A DNA stretch of 64,000 nucleotides from Evansella sp. LMS18 (GCF_024362785.1 NZ_CP093301.1:434001-498000), one strand, 5' to 3'; counted from the stretch's first letter, positions 8,395 through 17,526 are shown. The notes: generated by a model from the sequence alone, not told the origin. Numbers and translations: made by a program.

Positions 8395-9498
8395 ATGAAG
8401 AAAAAGGCTTATTCAATTTCTGCACTTGTTCTTACAGGAAGTCTGCTGCTAGCTGCCTGCGGCGATGGCAATGACGGCAATGACGGCAACAATGCAAATG
8501 TAGGAAACGACAACAACACAGTGGACAACGCAGACAACAACGATGCTGCTGATAACGGCAACGATGACAATGAAGCAAATGACGGTGCTGCTTCAGACGC
8601 AAACATAGGAAATCTTCAGCTCGGTACTGGTAGTACTGGAGGTACTTATTATCCGTTAGGCCAGGAAATGGCTAATGTAATTAACGCTAATGTTGAAGGA
8701 TACGATGGATTTGACCTGAGTGCTGTTTCAACAGGTGCTTCTGTTGAAAACCTCGCATCTATTTATCAGGGAGAACTTGAGCTTGGCATGACAGTTCATA
8801 TTCCTGCACGTGACGCACTTGACGGAACAGGCGATTTCGAAGAACTTGGCCTTTCCGTTGATAACTTTGGGTTTATGGGTCACATTTATCCGGAGGTTAT
8901 GCAGATTGTAGTACGTGCTGATGCAGGTATTGAGTCTGTAGCTGACCTTGAGGGTTCTAACATTGCTATCGGACCTCCAGGATCAGGTACACAGGCTGCT
9001 GCCCGTCTGATTCTTGAAGCATATGGACTCGAAGACGGAGACTATACTGCTTTTGAAGAAGGTTTCGGTGACGCTGCCGGACGTCTTCAGGACGGTAACC
9101 TTGATGCTTCATTCGGTCTTTTAGGTTTACCAGCTGGTAACATTGAAGAATTATCACTTCAGCGTGATATTGAACTTCTGACACTCTCTGAAGAAGCTCT
9201 TGACGAAATCGAAGCTAACAGCGGATACGAAAGAATGGAAATTCCAGCTGATTCTTATGACTTCATGGATGAGCCTGTGCAGGCAATCACTGCCTATGCG
9301 ATTCTCGTTGGCTCTACTGACACAATCGACGAAGACCTTGGATATGAAATCACAAGAGCTCTGTTCGAGAACAGTGGAGATATCTCCCACGCACAAGGCG
9401 CTCACTTAACAAAAGAGAACGCAATGAATGGTTCTGAAGGTCTTCCGCTGCATCCTGGTGCAGAAAGATACTTTGAAGAAGAAGGCCTTTTAGAATAA
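8395..9498 (+). CDS. TAXI-family TRAP transporter solute-binding lipoprotein
   Basis: The extracytoplasmic solute receptor of a TRAP transporter, 367 residues. The signal peptide ends in LLLAAC with Cys22 as lipidation site. A very acidic, Asn/Asp-rich linker covers residues 23-75. The TAXI signature TGSTGGTYYPLGQEMANVIN begins the binding domain. The acidic, low-complexity linker fits a halophilic or alkaliphilic cell surface. A terminator directly follows, so most transcripts may stop before the permease gene 350 bases downstream. The ligand (often glutamate or another carboxylate) is not deducible. Confidence 0.95.
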   Translation: MKKKAYSISALVLTGSLLLAACGDGNDGNDGNNANVGNDNNTVDNADNNDAADNGNDDNEANDGAASDANIGNLQLGTGSTGGTYYPLGQEMANVINANVEGYDGFDLSAVSTGASVENLASIYQGELELGMTVHIPARDALDGTGDFEELGLSVDNFGFMGHIYPEVMQIVVRADAGIESVADLEGSNIAIGPPGSGTQAAARLILEAYGLEDGDYTAFEEGFGDAAGRLQDGNLDASFGLLGLPAGNIEELSLQRDIELLTLSEEALDEIEANSGYERMEIPADSYDFMDEPVQAITAYAILVGSTDTIDEDLGYEITRALFENSGDISHAQGAHLTKENAMNGSEGLPLHPGAERYFEEEGLLE

Positions 9499-9521
9499 TT
9501 TAAGTGACCTTTCAGTTTTTG

Positions 9522-9554
9522 AGGCCGGACCTCCACGCAGCGTCCGGCCTTTTT
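9522..9554 (+). terminator. Terminator after the TAXI binding-protein gene
   Basis: The stem AGGCCGGAC/GTCCGGCCT is followed by TTTTTAT. It lies between the binding-protein and permease genes and would let the receptor be made in excess of the permease. Confidence 0.85.
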
Positions 9555-9770
9555 ATAAGAAAAATTTGGGATAAACGATACAGGACCAAGGAATTTCCTG
9601 TAATATTTTGAGAAAGGACAATACATACTAAAGTTATTATGTCTTTCCTTTCATTAACAGGAATATTACTTAATATGTGCAATCGCAGAGTGTATCGTTT
9701 AAAATAACCAGGTAACTTTTTATCCGCGTTTTAGTCGCAGGAATATTCCAGGCTAAGTAAAGGCGGAAGC

Positions 9771-9813
9771 TCGACGAAAACGCAGGACAGCAGCCTCCTA
9801 CTTTTTCGTCGAT
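9771..9813 (+). other. Hairpin in the leader of the TRAP permease gene
   Basis: The perfect nine-base stem CGACGAAAA/TTTTCGTCG has a loop of about 21 bases, 35 bases before the permease start codon. It could tune translation or mark a processing point in the receptor-permease transcript. Nothing else in the 290-base gap is recognisable. Confidence 0.5.
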
Positions 9814-9847
9814 TTATATTATCCAGTGATTTCAGGGTGGTGAACTT

Positions 9848-11812
9848 ATGAAAGAAAAAGAACCGGCAACCGGAGGAAACCCGGATGAACTTCTTGCCAA
9901 ATATGATAAAGAATCTGCATACAGGCAGAATCTCGGTAAGTGGGGCTGGGTTGTTGCATTTCTAGCAATCTCTCTTACAGTCTTTCACTTATGGAGAGCT
10001 CTTCCGACAAATGGGCCTCTCGTGTTTCTTCTTCAGGGGGCTGTACATTTAGGTACTGCCTTAGGCCTTATTTTCCTATTATATCCAGCGAGAAAAACAG
10101 GGATTAAAAAGAAAGGTGTTCCATGGTACGATGTCGTCCTTGCATTCATGTCAATGGGGTCTATTTATTATATCCTGTTCAGATATGAATGGATTACCGG
10201 CCCTGCGAGAATTCTTGGTTTTGAAACAATAGATATTGTTGTGGCAACAATCGGAATCATTTTGCTCCTGGAAGCAACCCGCCGCGCAGTAGGAATTCCG
10301 ATCGTAGTTATTGCCGGACTCGCGATTCTATATGGACTTTACGGTACAAACATACCATACTTTGGTCACGGAGGCTTTGACTGGTCAGGCTTAGCCAGAA
10401 GACTGTTCTATTCTTCCGATGCTATTTTCGGAACACCAATCCAGATTTCGTCCACATATATTTACTTATTCCTTTTCTTCGGAGTCATGCTGACTAAAAC
10501 AGGGGTCGGGCAGTATTTTAACGATCTTGCCTTCGGAGCGACAGGAAGATATACAGGAGGAACCGCGAAAGCAGCGGTTGTGGCCTCAGCAATGCAGGGG
10601 ACAGTAACTGGGAGCTCGGTGGCAAATACCGTAGCATCAGGTTCATTTACGATCCCAATGATGAAACGGGCACGCTTCAAACCTGAATTTGCCGCTGCTA
10701 CAGAAGCATCAGCATCTACAGGTGGACAGATCATGCCCCCGATTATGGGTGCTGCCGCGTTTATTATGGCAGAGTATGTATCCAGTGTTTCATACAGTGA
10801 CATTATTATCATCGGTATTATTCCTGCTTTACTTTACTTTGCCAGCGTATTTATCGGAACACATTTCGAAGCGAAAAAACAGGGAATTACCGGTTTGCCG
10901 AAAAGCCAGCTTCCGACTATGAAGGGACTGCTTAAGCGGATTGACCTGCTTCTTCCCCTCGTCACAATCGTATACATGCTTGTCAGCGGCTTTACACCTA
11001 CCACGGCAGCGCTGACTGGTATCGCGACAGCTTTTGTTATCTCTTTCTTCCGAAAAGATACAAGAATGACACCACGTGATATGATCAATGCGCTGGAACA
11101 GGGTGCAAGAGTTGCACTTCCTGTTATCGCTGCCTGTGCCTCCGCGGGGATTATCGTTGGTATCGTTGTATTTACAGGGCTCGGAGGCAAAATAGCCGGA
11201 GGACTCCTGAACCTTGCAGGGGATAATCTGTTCCTGCTTCTGTTCTTTACGATGATTGCTTGTATCCTGCTTGGAATGGGGCTTCCTACAACTGCAAACT
11301 ACGTTGTAACAGCTTCTATGGCAGCTCCTGCGTTAATTGCTTACGGGGTCCCGGAAGTAGCAGCACACTTCTTTGTATTCTATTTTGGAATTATCGCTGA
11401 CATTACGCCGCCTGTTTGTCTCGCAGCTTATGCAGGTGCCGGGATTGCAAGAGCAAACCCGATGAAAGCAGGTGTCACCGCCTTCAAGCTCGCGATCGCC
11501 GGTTTCATTATTCCTTACGTCTTTGTTTACAACCCTGTTCTCGTACTTCAGGGTGCGACAGCATTGACATTGATTCCGGTAATAATTACCGCGCTTATAG
11601 GTATGGCCGCAGTAAGTGCCGCAATGATGAATTATTTCGTATACAAGCCATACTGGTTTGAACGAATCCTTCTTCTGGCCGGCGGAATCATGCTCATTAT
11701 TCCGGAAAATCTTCCGGTCGAGCTAACTGGGCTTGCATTGCTGATCGCTATCGGTCTTTTCCAGCGTATGCGTAAAAAGCGTGATGAAAAGAACGACCCG
11801 CAAACAGCATAA
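9848..11812 (+). CDS. TRAP transporter permease, fused 4TM/12TM subunits
   Basis: A 654-residue integral membrane protein in which small (DctQ-like) and large (DctM-like) TRAP subunits are fused, as is usual for TAXI systems. Visible marks are GVMLTKTGVGQYFNDLAFG, TGGTAKAAVVASAMQGTVTGSSVANTVASGSFTIPMMK and STGGQIMPPIMGAAAFIMAEY, all typical of the large subunit. It uses a Na+ or H+ gradient to import the ligand delivered by the upstream lipoprotein. The start is ATG 9848 after GGTGG. Confidence 0.95.
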   Translation: MKEKEPATGGNPDELLAKYDKESAYRQNLGKWGWVVAFLAISLTVFHLWRALPTNGPLVFLLQGAVHLGTALGLIFLLYPARKTGIKKKGVPWYDVVLAFMSMGSIYYILFRYEWITGPARILGFETIDIVVATIGIILLLEATRRAVGIPIVVIAGLAILYGLYGTNIPYFGHGGFDWSGLARRLFYSSDAIFGTPIQISSTYIYLFLFFGVMLTKTGVGQYFNDLAFGATGRYTGGTAKAAVVASAMQGTVTGSSVANTVASGSFTIPMMKRARFKPEFAAATEASASTGGQIMPPIMGAAAFIMAEYVSSVSYSDIIIIGIIPALLYFASVFIGTHFEAKKQGITGLPKSQLPTMKGLLKRIDLLLPLVTIVYMLVSGFTPTTAALTGIATAFVISFFRKDTRMTPRDMINALEQGARVALPVIAACASAGIIVGIVVFTGLGGKIAGGLLNLAGDNLFLLLFFTMIACILLGMGLPTTANYVVTASMAAPALIAYGVPEVAAHFFVFYFGIIADITPPVCLAAYAGAGIARANPMKAGVTAFKLAIAGFIIPYVFVYNPVLVLQGATALTLIPVIITALIGMAAVSAAMMNYFVYKPYWFERILLLAGGIMLIIPENLPVELTGLALLIAIGLFQRMRKKRDEKNDPQTA

Positions 11813-11840
11813 ATCAAAAGCGTGAATTTCTTTAAAAAGA

Positions 11841-11879
11841 AAAACAGGACGGAAGCCTTATAGGTTTCTGTCCTGTTTT
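11841..11879 (+). terminator. Terminator after the TRAP permease gene
   Basis: AAAACAGGAC pairs with GTCCTGTTTT around a roughly 19-base loop, followed by ATTATA. It could act in both directions. Confidence 0.8.
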
Positions 11880-11982
11880 ATTATATGGATTATTAGGTTA
11901 ATGGCAACTTAAGGTTTTCTCTTCTCTTCCTCTGAACAAAAAGATTGCGATAGAACCCAGCCTCGTAAGAAAGCAAGTTCAC

Positions 11983-12837
11983 TCAGTCATAAAACACATC
12001 GAAAGTTTCCCACAGGTCTTCCAGTTCTTTCAGCCGTTTTTCAACCTTTTTGTGCTCTGAACGTGTCAATGCAGTGATTAAAGCACTGACTATACTCATA
12101 GGAGCCGAAAAGGAATCAATGAATGAATTGATCTCTGTTGAAGCAATAATCTTCATGTCCCCGTACGGGACAAGAGGACTCATTAAGTGATCCGTTATTA
12201 CCACTGTTTTTGCATTATGCTGTTTTACATACTTCAATACCTCAACTGTCCGCTTAGTGTATCGTGAAAATCCAAACCCTATAACAAGGTCTTCTTCCGT
12301 AATATCCAGAAGATGTTCTGATACTCCGTCAGCCTGGCGTATTAACTCTGTGTTCTGCAGCACAAGATCAAGATAAAATTCCAGGAATGCCCCAACGCTC
12401 GTGGCGCTGCGGTAGGCAATAATGTATATCCGCTTTGCTTCAATCATCTGCCTGACTACTTTTTCAAAAACTTCCGCATCCACCTGTCTCAAGGTAGTTC
12501 GCAAATTCTGTATGTCGTCGTTTAAAATCTCGGTGACAACATGTTCCGTTTTTTCATTTTCGTCAGTAGTACGCGCGAGTACCTCTGCTGATGTCATCTT
12601 TCTCTGCAAGGCTTCCTGCATATGCCTTTGTAAATCAGGATACCCTTTGTAATTCAGAAAAAAAGCAAAGCGGATTACCGTAGCTTCCCCTACCCCGACG
12701 TTTTTCGCCAGCCTGGAGGCGGTTAAAAATGGAGCCGTTTCATTGTTTTCTGTAAGATAGTTAGCAATCTTTTTATGGGATTTACTCATTTTATCCCTGT
12801 TTTCTATTATTCTTCTGTAAACATCACTTTCGAGCAA
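11983..12837 (-). CDS. MurR/RpiR family transcriptional regulator
   Basis: A 284-residue regulator with an N-terminal helix-turn-helix (residues 1-77; SRLAKNVGVGEATVIRFAFF) and a SIS sugar-phosphate-binding domain at about 120-250. The start is TTG at 12837 with GGGGGAGG four to five bases upstream; the next in-frame ATG lacks a ribosome site. It is 22 bases downstream of the class III aminotransferase on the same strand, so the two are probably cotranscribed. It may control this pair or the TRAP transporter facing it. The effector is unknown. Confidence 0.9.
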   Translation of the reverse strand: MLESDVYRRIIENRDKMSKSHKKIANYLTENNETAPFLTASRLAKNVGVGEATVIRFAFFLNYKGYPDLQRHMQEALQRKMTSAEVLARTTDENEKTEHVVTEILNDDIQNLRTTLRQVDAEVFEKVVRQMIEAKRIYIIAYRSATSVGAFLEFYLDLVLQNTELIRQADGVSEHLLDITEEDLVIGFGFSRYTKRTVEVLKYVKQHNAKTVVITDHLMSPLVPYGDMKIIASTEINSFIDSFSAPMSIVSALITALTRSEHKKVEKRLKELEDLWETFDVFYD

Positions 12838-12859
12838 TATACCTCCCCCTTTTAAACTT

Positions 12860-14251
12860 CTATCCCCCTAAACGTTCAGTTAAAACAGTTTCATAGGCCT
12901 TTAAGGTTGCTTCCAGTTCTCTATCCCCGTGTTCTGTAGATATGCTGTATCGATTAAGCGGTTTCGTGTAAATACCTTCGTTCAGGAGATGGAAGTCCAT
13001 TTCTTTCCGCAGTTCTAAGTTTGTTTTCTGAAGATCCCTGTAATTTCTGATCTTCTCCTCTCGGGTACATACTACACTAAAAATCGTTCCCAGGCCAACT
13101 GTTCTTAAAGGAACCCCAGCTTTTTTCCCTGCAGACTCTATTCCTTCCCTCAGTCTTTTTGTATGCTCGACTACAGATTCGAATTCCCTTTCGAGCAGAT
13201 TAATTGTAGCAAGCCCGGCAGCAAGAATTGTAGGGTGCCCGTTATACGTTCCGCTGTGGAACAGTACCTCTTTTGAAGCAGACTTCTTTCCATGCCCTGC
13301 ATCAAATACATCCCCGGATGGTTTAGGCCGGCTGATGTTTATAATATCCTTCCGTCCCCCCACTACACCGATCGGGAATCCTCCGCCAATGACTTTTCCA
13401 AGAGTAGTAATATCAGGTTTTACCTCGTATAACTCCTGCCCGCCTCCAAGCGCTGTCCGAAATCCTGTTTTTACTTCATCGTATATGAGGACAATATTTT
13501 TCTTCTCAGTAATTTCCCTTAGTTTTTTCATGAATTTCTTTTCTGCAGGAATAAAGCCTCCCTGTACCGGTTCAATTATTACGGCTGCAAGCTCTGATTC
13601 GTACTTTTCAATCAGTTTTTCTGTTGCTTTAATATTATTGAAAGGAAGTATAAGCGGCTTTTGTTCCCCAAATAAATCCAGGCCTGCCGATTCAGGGACC
13701 GCCTTCGGATTATCCTCCTCCCCAGCTTCTGATTCAGGTGGATTGATGCTGTACAGCACTTCGTTATAGCCACCGTGGTAATGCCCTTCAAATTTCGCAA
13801 TCCTTTTCCTGCCTGTAAATGCATTTGCAAGCCTGACTGCCAGAAGCGTTGCCTCTGTACCTGAATTAGTATATCTCAGCCTTTCCATAGAAGGATAATG
13901 AAACTGGAGCTTCTCAGCAAAGGCTGATTCCAGTGCATGGGGTGTGCCGAATAAAAATGTACCGTCCATCTCCATCTGATCTGCCACTGCCTTCTTTATT
14001 TCATGATGTCCGTGGCCGGAAGCAAGAGCTCCATATCCCATTAAATAGTCTATATACTTGTTCCCATCCACATCCTCCACAATCGCTCCCTTCCCTTTTT
14101 TCATTACAATCGGGTAGGGGTCAAAGTGTTTTATATTTGCAGTAACTCCACCTGGTAATAATTCCTCCGCTTTTCTCATTTCATCAAAGGATTTTTTTGT
14201 TTTGTTCCCGTATTGGATATACGGATGATGATCAACTTTCCTGATGGCCAT
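12860..14251 (-). CDS. Class III PLP aminotransferase, glutamate-1-semialdehyde aminomutase-like
   Basis: A 463-residue fold-type I PLP enzyme. LPGGVTANIKHFDPYPIVMKKGKGA and DGNKYIDYLMGYGALASGHGH are typical of the hemL-like group of class III aminotransferases. VLIYDEVKTGFR carries the cofactor-binding Asp, and TLGKVIGGGFPIGVVGG the Schiff-base lysine. It has about 30 extra residues over HemL and no haem genes nearby, so a catabolic or amino-acid-modifying role with the adjacent aminomutase is more likely than tetrapyrrole synthesis (inference). Confidence 0.9.
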   Translation of the reverse strand: MAIRKVDHHPYIQYGNKTKKSFDEMRKAEELLPGGVTANIKHFDPYPIVMKKGKGAIVEDVDGNKYIDYLMGYGALASGHGHHEIKKAVADQMEMDGTFLFGTPHALESAFAEKLQFHYPSMERLRYTNSGTEATLLAVRLANAFTGRKRIAKFEGHYHGGYNEVLYSINPPESEAGEEDNPKAVPESAGLDLFGEQKPLILPFNNIKATEKLIEKYESELAAVIIEPVQGGFIPAEKKFMKKLREITEKKNIVLIYDEVKTGFRTALGGGQELYEVKPDITTLGKVIGGGFPIGVVGGRKDIINISRPKPSGDVFDAGHGKKSASKEVLFHSGTYNGHPTILAAGLATINLLEREFESVVEHTKRLREGIESAGKKAGVPLRTVGLGTIFSVVCTREEKIRNYRDLQKTNLELRKEMDFHLLNEGIYTKPLNRYSISTEHGDRELEATLKAYETVLTERLGG

Positions 14252-14450
14252 TTTTACTTACATTCCCCTTTCCTTCATTCCTTCATATTTTTGAAGTATT
14301 TATTTCATTCTATGATACTGTTACCCAAATAGAAAGGGTAAAATGCATATTTTTCAGTAAAAAATCTAAATTCTTCTAATTTGAAAGAACCTGGAGCAAT
14401 TTGGAGGATTTCCTTCACTAATCTCCTTTAATAGATTATTTCTTCCGTTT

Positions 14451-14480
14451 TTGACCGAATTTAACTTTCATGGTTATAAT
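14451..14480 (+). promoter_or_regulatory. Sigma-A promoter of the KamA-family gene
   Basis: TTGACC, an 18-base spacer and a perfect TATAAT lie 45 bases upstream of the start codon. Confidence 0.7.
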
Positions 14481-14525
14481 GAAAAAAACAGAATATTTTT
14501 TAAATCGATTTAGGAGGGGATTTAT

Positions 14526-15683
14526 ATGGCACAGCCAAAGTACATCATGAACATCGACAAATTAACGCAGATACCTGAGGAAGAGCGGGAGAAACTAAAG
14601 CAGATTACAAACAAGTTTGTTTTCCGTGTAAACGACTATTACCTAAATTTAATTGATTGGAATAATCCGAACGATCCAATCCGTAAACTCGTTATACCTA
14701 ACGAGGGAGAACTTGAAGAATATGGCCGTTGGGATGCTTCCGATGAAGACACGAACTATGCAGCTCCAGGCTGTCAGCATAAGTATGCTACTACGGCTTT
14801 GCTGATTGTGTCTGAAGTTTGTGGCGCATACTGCCGATATTGCTTCCGAAAGCGTTTATTCCGAAATGATATTAAAGAAGCAATGGCTGATGTACAGCCA
14901 GGAATTGACTACATCAGAGAGCACCCTGAAATAAACAATGTGCTGCTTACTGGAGGAGATTCTCTTATCCTCGCCACAAAAAAATTACGGGGAATTATTG
15001 AGCAGCTAAGGGAGATCCCTCATGTAAAAATCATTCGCCTAGGCTCTAAAATGCCAGTGTTTAATCCAATGAGAATTTATGAGGATGAAGAACTTCTTAA
15101 GCTGATCAGTGAGTACTCTACTCCGGAACAGCGTATTTACGTCATGGCGCATATTAATCATCCGGTGGAAATCACAGAAGAGGCGAAAAAAGGCTTCGAT
15201 GCTCTGCATAAAGCTGGAGCAATCGTAGTAAACCAGACGCCGGTACTTAAAGGCATCAATGACGATCCTGAAGTGCTTGCAGAACTCCTGGATAAACTTT
15301 CCTGGGCAGGCGTTACGCCATACTACTTCTTCATTAACCGCCCTGTTGCCGGCAACAACGACTTCGTTCTTACACTTGAAGAAGCATATAACGCTGTAGA
15401 AGCTGCTAAAGCTAAAACGAGCGGACTCGGGAAACGGGTTCGCCTGTCCATGAGCCATACTTCCGGTAAGATTGAAATCCTTGCTATTGAAGATGGCAAA
15501 GCTTACCTGAAATATCACCAGTCAAGAGATAATGAGTACGGGAAGTTTATGGTGCTCGACTGCCCTGAAGATGCGGCATGGTTTGATGACCTTCCAGGGA
15601 ACGAACAATACTGGACAAAGCCTAAAAAGAAACTTGAATCATTTGTTGGAGCAAATGAAAAGATTTCCGGACAGCCAGTATAA
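14526..15683 (+). CDS. KamA-family radical SAM aminomutase, substrate probably not lysine
   Basis: A 385-residue radical SAM enzyme using SAM, a [4Fe-4S] cluster and PLP. The cluster motif CGAYCRYC gives C99, C103, C106. The PLP lysine is K315 in HTSGKIEI. In clostridial lysine 2,3-aminomutase two aspartates (D293, D330) hold the lysine side chain. By eye the matching positions here are R272 (in FFINRPVAG) and S308. Glutamate 2,3-aminomutase also replaces them with a basic and a polar residue (Lys, Asn), so a substrate with an acidic side chain is plausible. The ribosome site AGGAGGGG precedes ATG. The stop codon directly abuts a repeat element. Confidence 0.9.
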   Translation: MAQPKYIMNIDKLTQIPEEEREKLKQITNKFVFRVNDYYLNLIDWNNPNDPIRKLVIPNEGELEEYGRWDASDEDTNYAAPGCQHKYATTALLIVSEVCGAYCRYCFRKRLFRNDIKEAMADVQPGIDYIREHPEINNVLLTGGDSLILATKKLRGIIEQLREIPHVKIIRLGSKMPVFNPMRIYEDEELLKLISEYSTPEQRIYVMAHINHPVEITEEAKKGFDALHKAGAIVVNQTPVLKGINDDPEVLAELLDKLSWAGVTPYYFFINRPVAGNNDFVLTLEEAYNAVEAAKAKTSGLGKRVRLSMSHTSGKIEILAIEDGKAYLKYHQSRDNEYGKFMVLDCPEDAAWFDDLPGNEQYWTKPKKKLESFVGANEKISGQPV

Positions 15684-15838
15684 AGTGAACCTTCAATCAG
15701 TGGGGGGTTATTCATCCCCCACTGATTGTTAGTTGAACAAATCGGGATGTTAGCGTCCGTTATCTCACGCATAAAGAACATATTCGTTTCACCTCCTGTT
15801 TTGAGGCGGAAGTTTTACGGACGGTTACATCGGGATAA
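15684..15838 (+). repeat. Dispersed double-hairpin element, family 2, copy 1
   Basis: About 155 bases, starting GTGAACCTTCAATCAG one base after the KamA stop codon. The first hairpin pairs CAATCAGTGGGGG with CCCCCACTGATTG. The second pairs CGTCCGT with ACGGACG around a degenerate GGCGGAAG segment. ATCGGGATGTTA and TTACATCGGGAT frame the second hairpin. A second full copy lies at 42523-42679 and a half copy at 16843-16909. Confidence 0.9.
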
Positions 15839-15889
15839 AAGATTTATTGAAGTACAAAGCCGGGATTACCCCGGCAAATAAAAAAATGG

Positions 15890-15932
15890 AGAGGCATTCA
15901 ACCCAACAGGCTTGGGATGGTGCCTCTTTTTT
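15890..15932 (+). terminator. Terminator downstream of the KamA gene and repeat
   Basis: GAGAGGCA pairs with TGCCTCTTTTTTT around a roughly 25-base loop that itself pairs partly (CCCAACAGGCTTGGG). Confidence 0.8.
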
Positions 15933-16006
15933 TCAGAAAACCATTTCCACTAAACACCTGATTCTAGTAAGATGAAACTAAATGCTTTTAAAGAGAGTCG
16001 ATAATC

Positions 16007-16783
16007 ATGAAATTCTTCCTGCCTCTGTTCATCCTTATAAACTTGTTATTACTGATATCCTGCTCCGCCGGGGAGGAAATCCAGGGTAAAAATGCAGACT
16101 TTCCTACACATGAAATTGATCGTTTTCACAAACCGCCCCTGCATATCGAGCATATGGAGACTGAAATAAAAGACGGGAAAATAGAGCTTACTTTTTTGGC
16201 AGAAAACGAACATGGCCTTCCGTCAGCCGGCGAGGATTTCCACTATAGTTTTCCGGCATATATTTTTGATACGGAAGATATCCCTTATAAAATTACAGAT
16301 ATGGGAATCGTTCCAGCAGGCGGTGCTCCAAACGGAGAACGAGTTTTTGTGCACCTCCAGCTTAGCCCTGCCCCCAATGGGAAAAATACCACCCTTAATG
16401 TCCCATTAACTGTCTTCCCCGCTGTTTTTGAAGATGGTTATATATTCAGAATGGAGAAGAGCTCTCATGAAACTATTATTGTTGGAGAACTTGAAATGAA
16501 AAACATAACAGCGGATGAAACAACAATTTCCTTCCTTCTGATTGATCATCATCCGGAAAAAAACTCCCGTAACCTATCCTACAGCTATCGTATAGCCAAG
16601 GGTGATAATAGCGTGTATCCTGTACATACTTCCAGTAAACCGGACGGTAAAGGTACTTTCATTGAAGTAACATTTGCGAATCCTGTTTCTTTTCCAGCAG
16701 AGTTCATCATTGACAGAACATCTGCCTATATACCAGAAATGAGAACTTTATTTCATATTCCGCTGAGAGAGCCAACACCTTAA
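16007..16783 (+). CDS. Hypothetical lipoprotein
   Basis: A 258-residue exported protein. The signal peptide MKFFLPLFILINLLLLISC ends at a lipobox cysteine. The rest looks like two consecutive beta-rich domains of about 110 residues each (IELTFLAENEHG... and ISFLLIDHHPEKN...), possibly Ig-like. I do not recognise a family. It stands alone with its own terminator. Confidence 0.7.
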   Translation: MKFFLPLFILINLLLLISCSAGEEIQGKNADFPTHEIDRFHKPPLHIEHMETEIKDGKIELTFLAENEHGLPSAGEDFHYSFPAYIFDTEDIPYKITDMGIVPAGGAPNGERVFVHLQLSPAPNGKNTTLNVPLTVFPAVFEDGYIFRMEKSSHETIIVGELEMKNITADETTISFLLIDHHPEKNSRNLSYSYRIAKGDNSVYPVHTSSKPDGKGTFIEVTFANPVSFPAEFIIDRTSAYIPEMRTLFHIPLREPTP

Positions 16784-16793
16784 CATGAATGCA

Positions 16794-16827
16794 AAAAGCT
16801 GCTGAGACCAAGCTCTCAGCAGCTTTT
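16794..16827 (+). terminator. Terminator of the hypothetical lipoprotein gene
   Basis: A perfect 14-base stem AAAAGCTGCTGAGA/TCTCAGCAGCTTTT with a six-base loop, 10 bases past the stop. Confidence 0.9.
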
Positions 16828-16842
16828 ATTGTTTAATTTATA

Positions 16843-16909
16843 CCAATTGGTTCAACTAACAATCAGTGGGGGATGAAGAAAACCCCACTGATTGAAGGTT
16901 CACTTTATA
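16843..16909 (-). repeat. Half copy of family 2 element, copy 3
   Basis: On the minus strand it reads GTGAACCTTCAATCAGTGG, the first hairpin and GTTAGTTGAACCAATTGG, then stops. The second hairpin of the full element is absent. It lies between two converging genes and just past the stop of the coat-like gene. Confidence 0.88.
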
Positions 16910-16926
16910 CAAAAGAAGAAGAGATT

Positions 16927-17526
16927 TTAAAAATCATCATCATCCGCTGGCATATAACCATTGAACTGCATTGGGCCTTCCGTCATCCCTGGCCCAAAGC
17001 TTTGCTGCTGTGCAGGCATGCCTCCATAGTGGCTATGCTGGTGGGGCTGATGGCTGCCAGGCATAGCATGCTGACTTCCCTGCTGGCCTGCACTGTATCC
17101 TCCCGGAATTCCGTAATGCTGGTGCCCCGGGTATGGGAGTGCGCCACCAGGGCCGCCGCCATGCATCGGAAACGGAGCCTGATGCATCGGAACACCTCCA
17201 TGCATCATTTGCTGACCACCAGGCATCCCCCCATATCCATAAGGTACTCCTCCAGGCTGCTGATGCATTCCTGCTCCCCCATGCTGATGAGGTCCATGAT
17301 GATAGTCTGGCTGTTGTCCCGGCAGCATTCCAGGGTGCTGGTTCATTTGAGGCATATGATACTGCTGCATTTCATATTGCCCTGGTCCATGCCCCTGGCT
17401 GAAATGATGATTTGCCATCATCTCATGATGGCTGTGCCCCTGAGAGTGATGTCCCCCCGCTGTATGTTGCTGCCCGTGCCCGATAGTTCCTGCTTGTGTT
17501 TTGTTTGCACCACATTTACAAGTCAA
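16927..17526 (-). CDS. His/Gly/Gln-rich protein, coat-like
   Basis: About 199 residues of low complexity, very rich in His, Gly, Gln, Pro and Met with a short acidic end (ADDDDF). The N-terminus TCKCGANKT has a CxC motif that may bind metal. Composition resembles Bacillaceae spore-coat or metal-binding surface proteins; I see no named domain. The best ribosome site, AAAGGAGAG, is followed seven bases later by TTG at 17526, so translation probably starts there. An ATG six codons earlier (17544) overlaps that site. The opposite strand is also open for about 790 bases, which is a composition shadow. Confidence 0.65.
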   Translation of the reverse strand: MTCKCGANKTQAGTIGHGQQHTAGGHHSQGHSHHEMMANHHFSQGHGPGQYEMQQYHMPQMNQHPGMLPGQQPDYHHGPHQHGGAGMHQQPGGVPYGYGGMPGGQQMMHGGVPMHQAPFPMHGGGPGGALPYPGHQHYGIPGGYSAGQQGSQHAMPGSHQPHQHSHYGGMPAQQQSFGPGMTEGPMQFNGYMPADDDDF

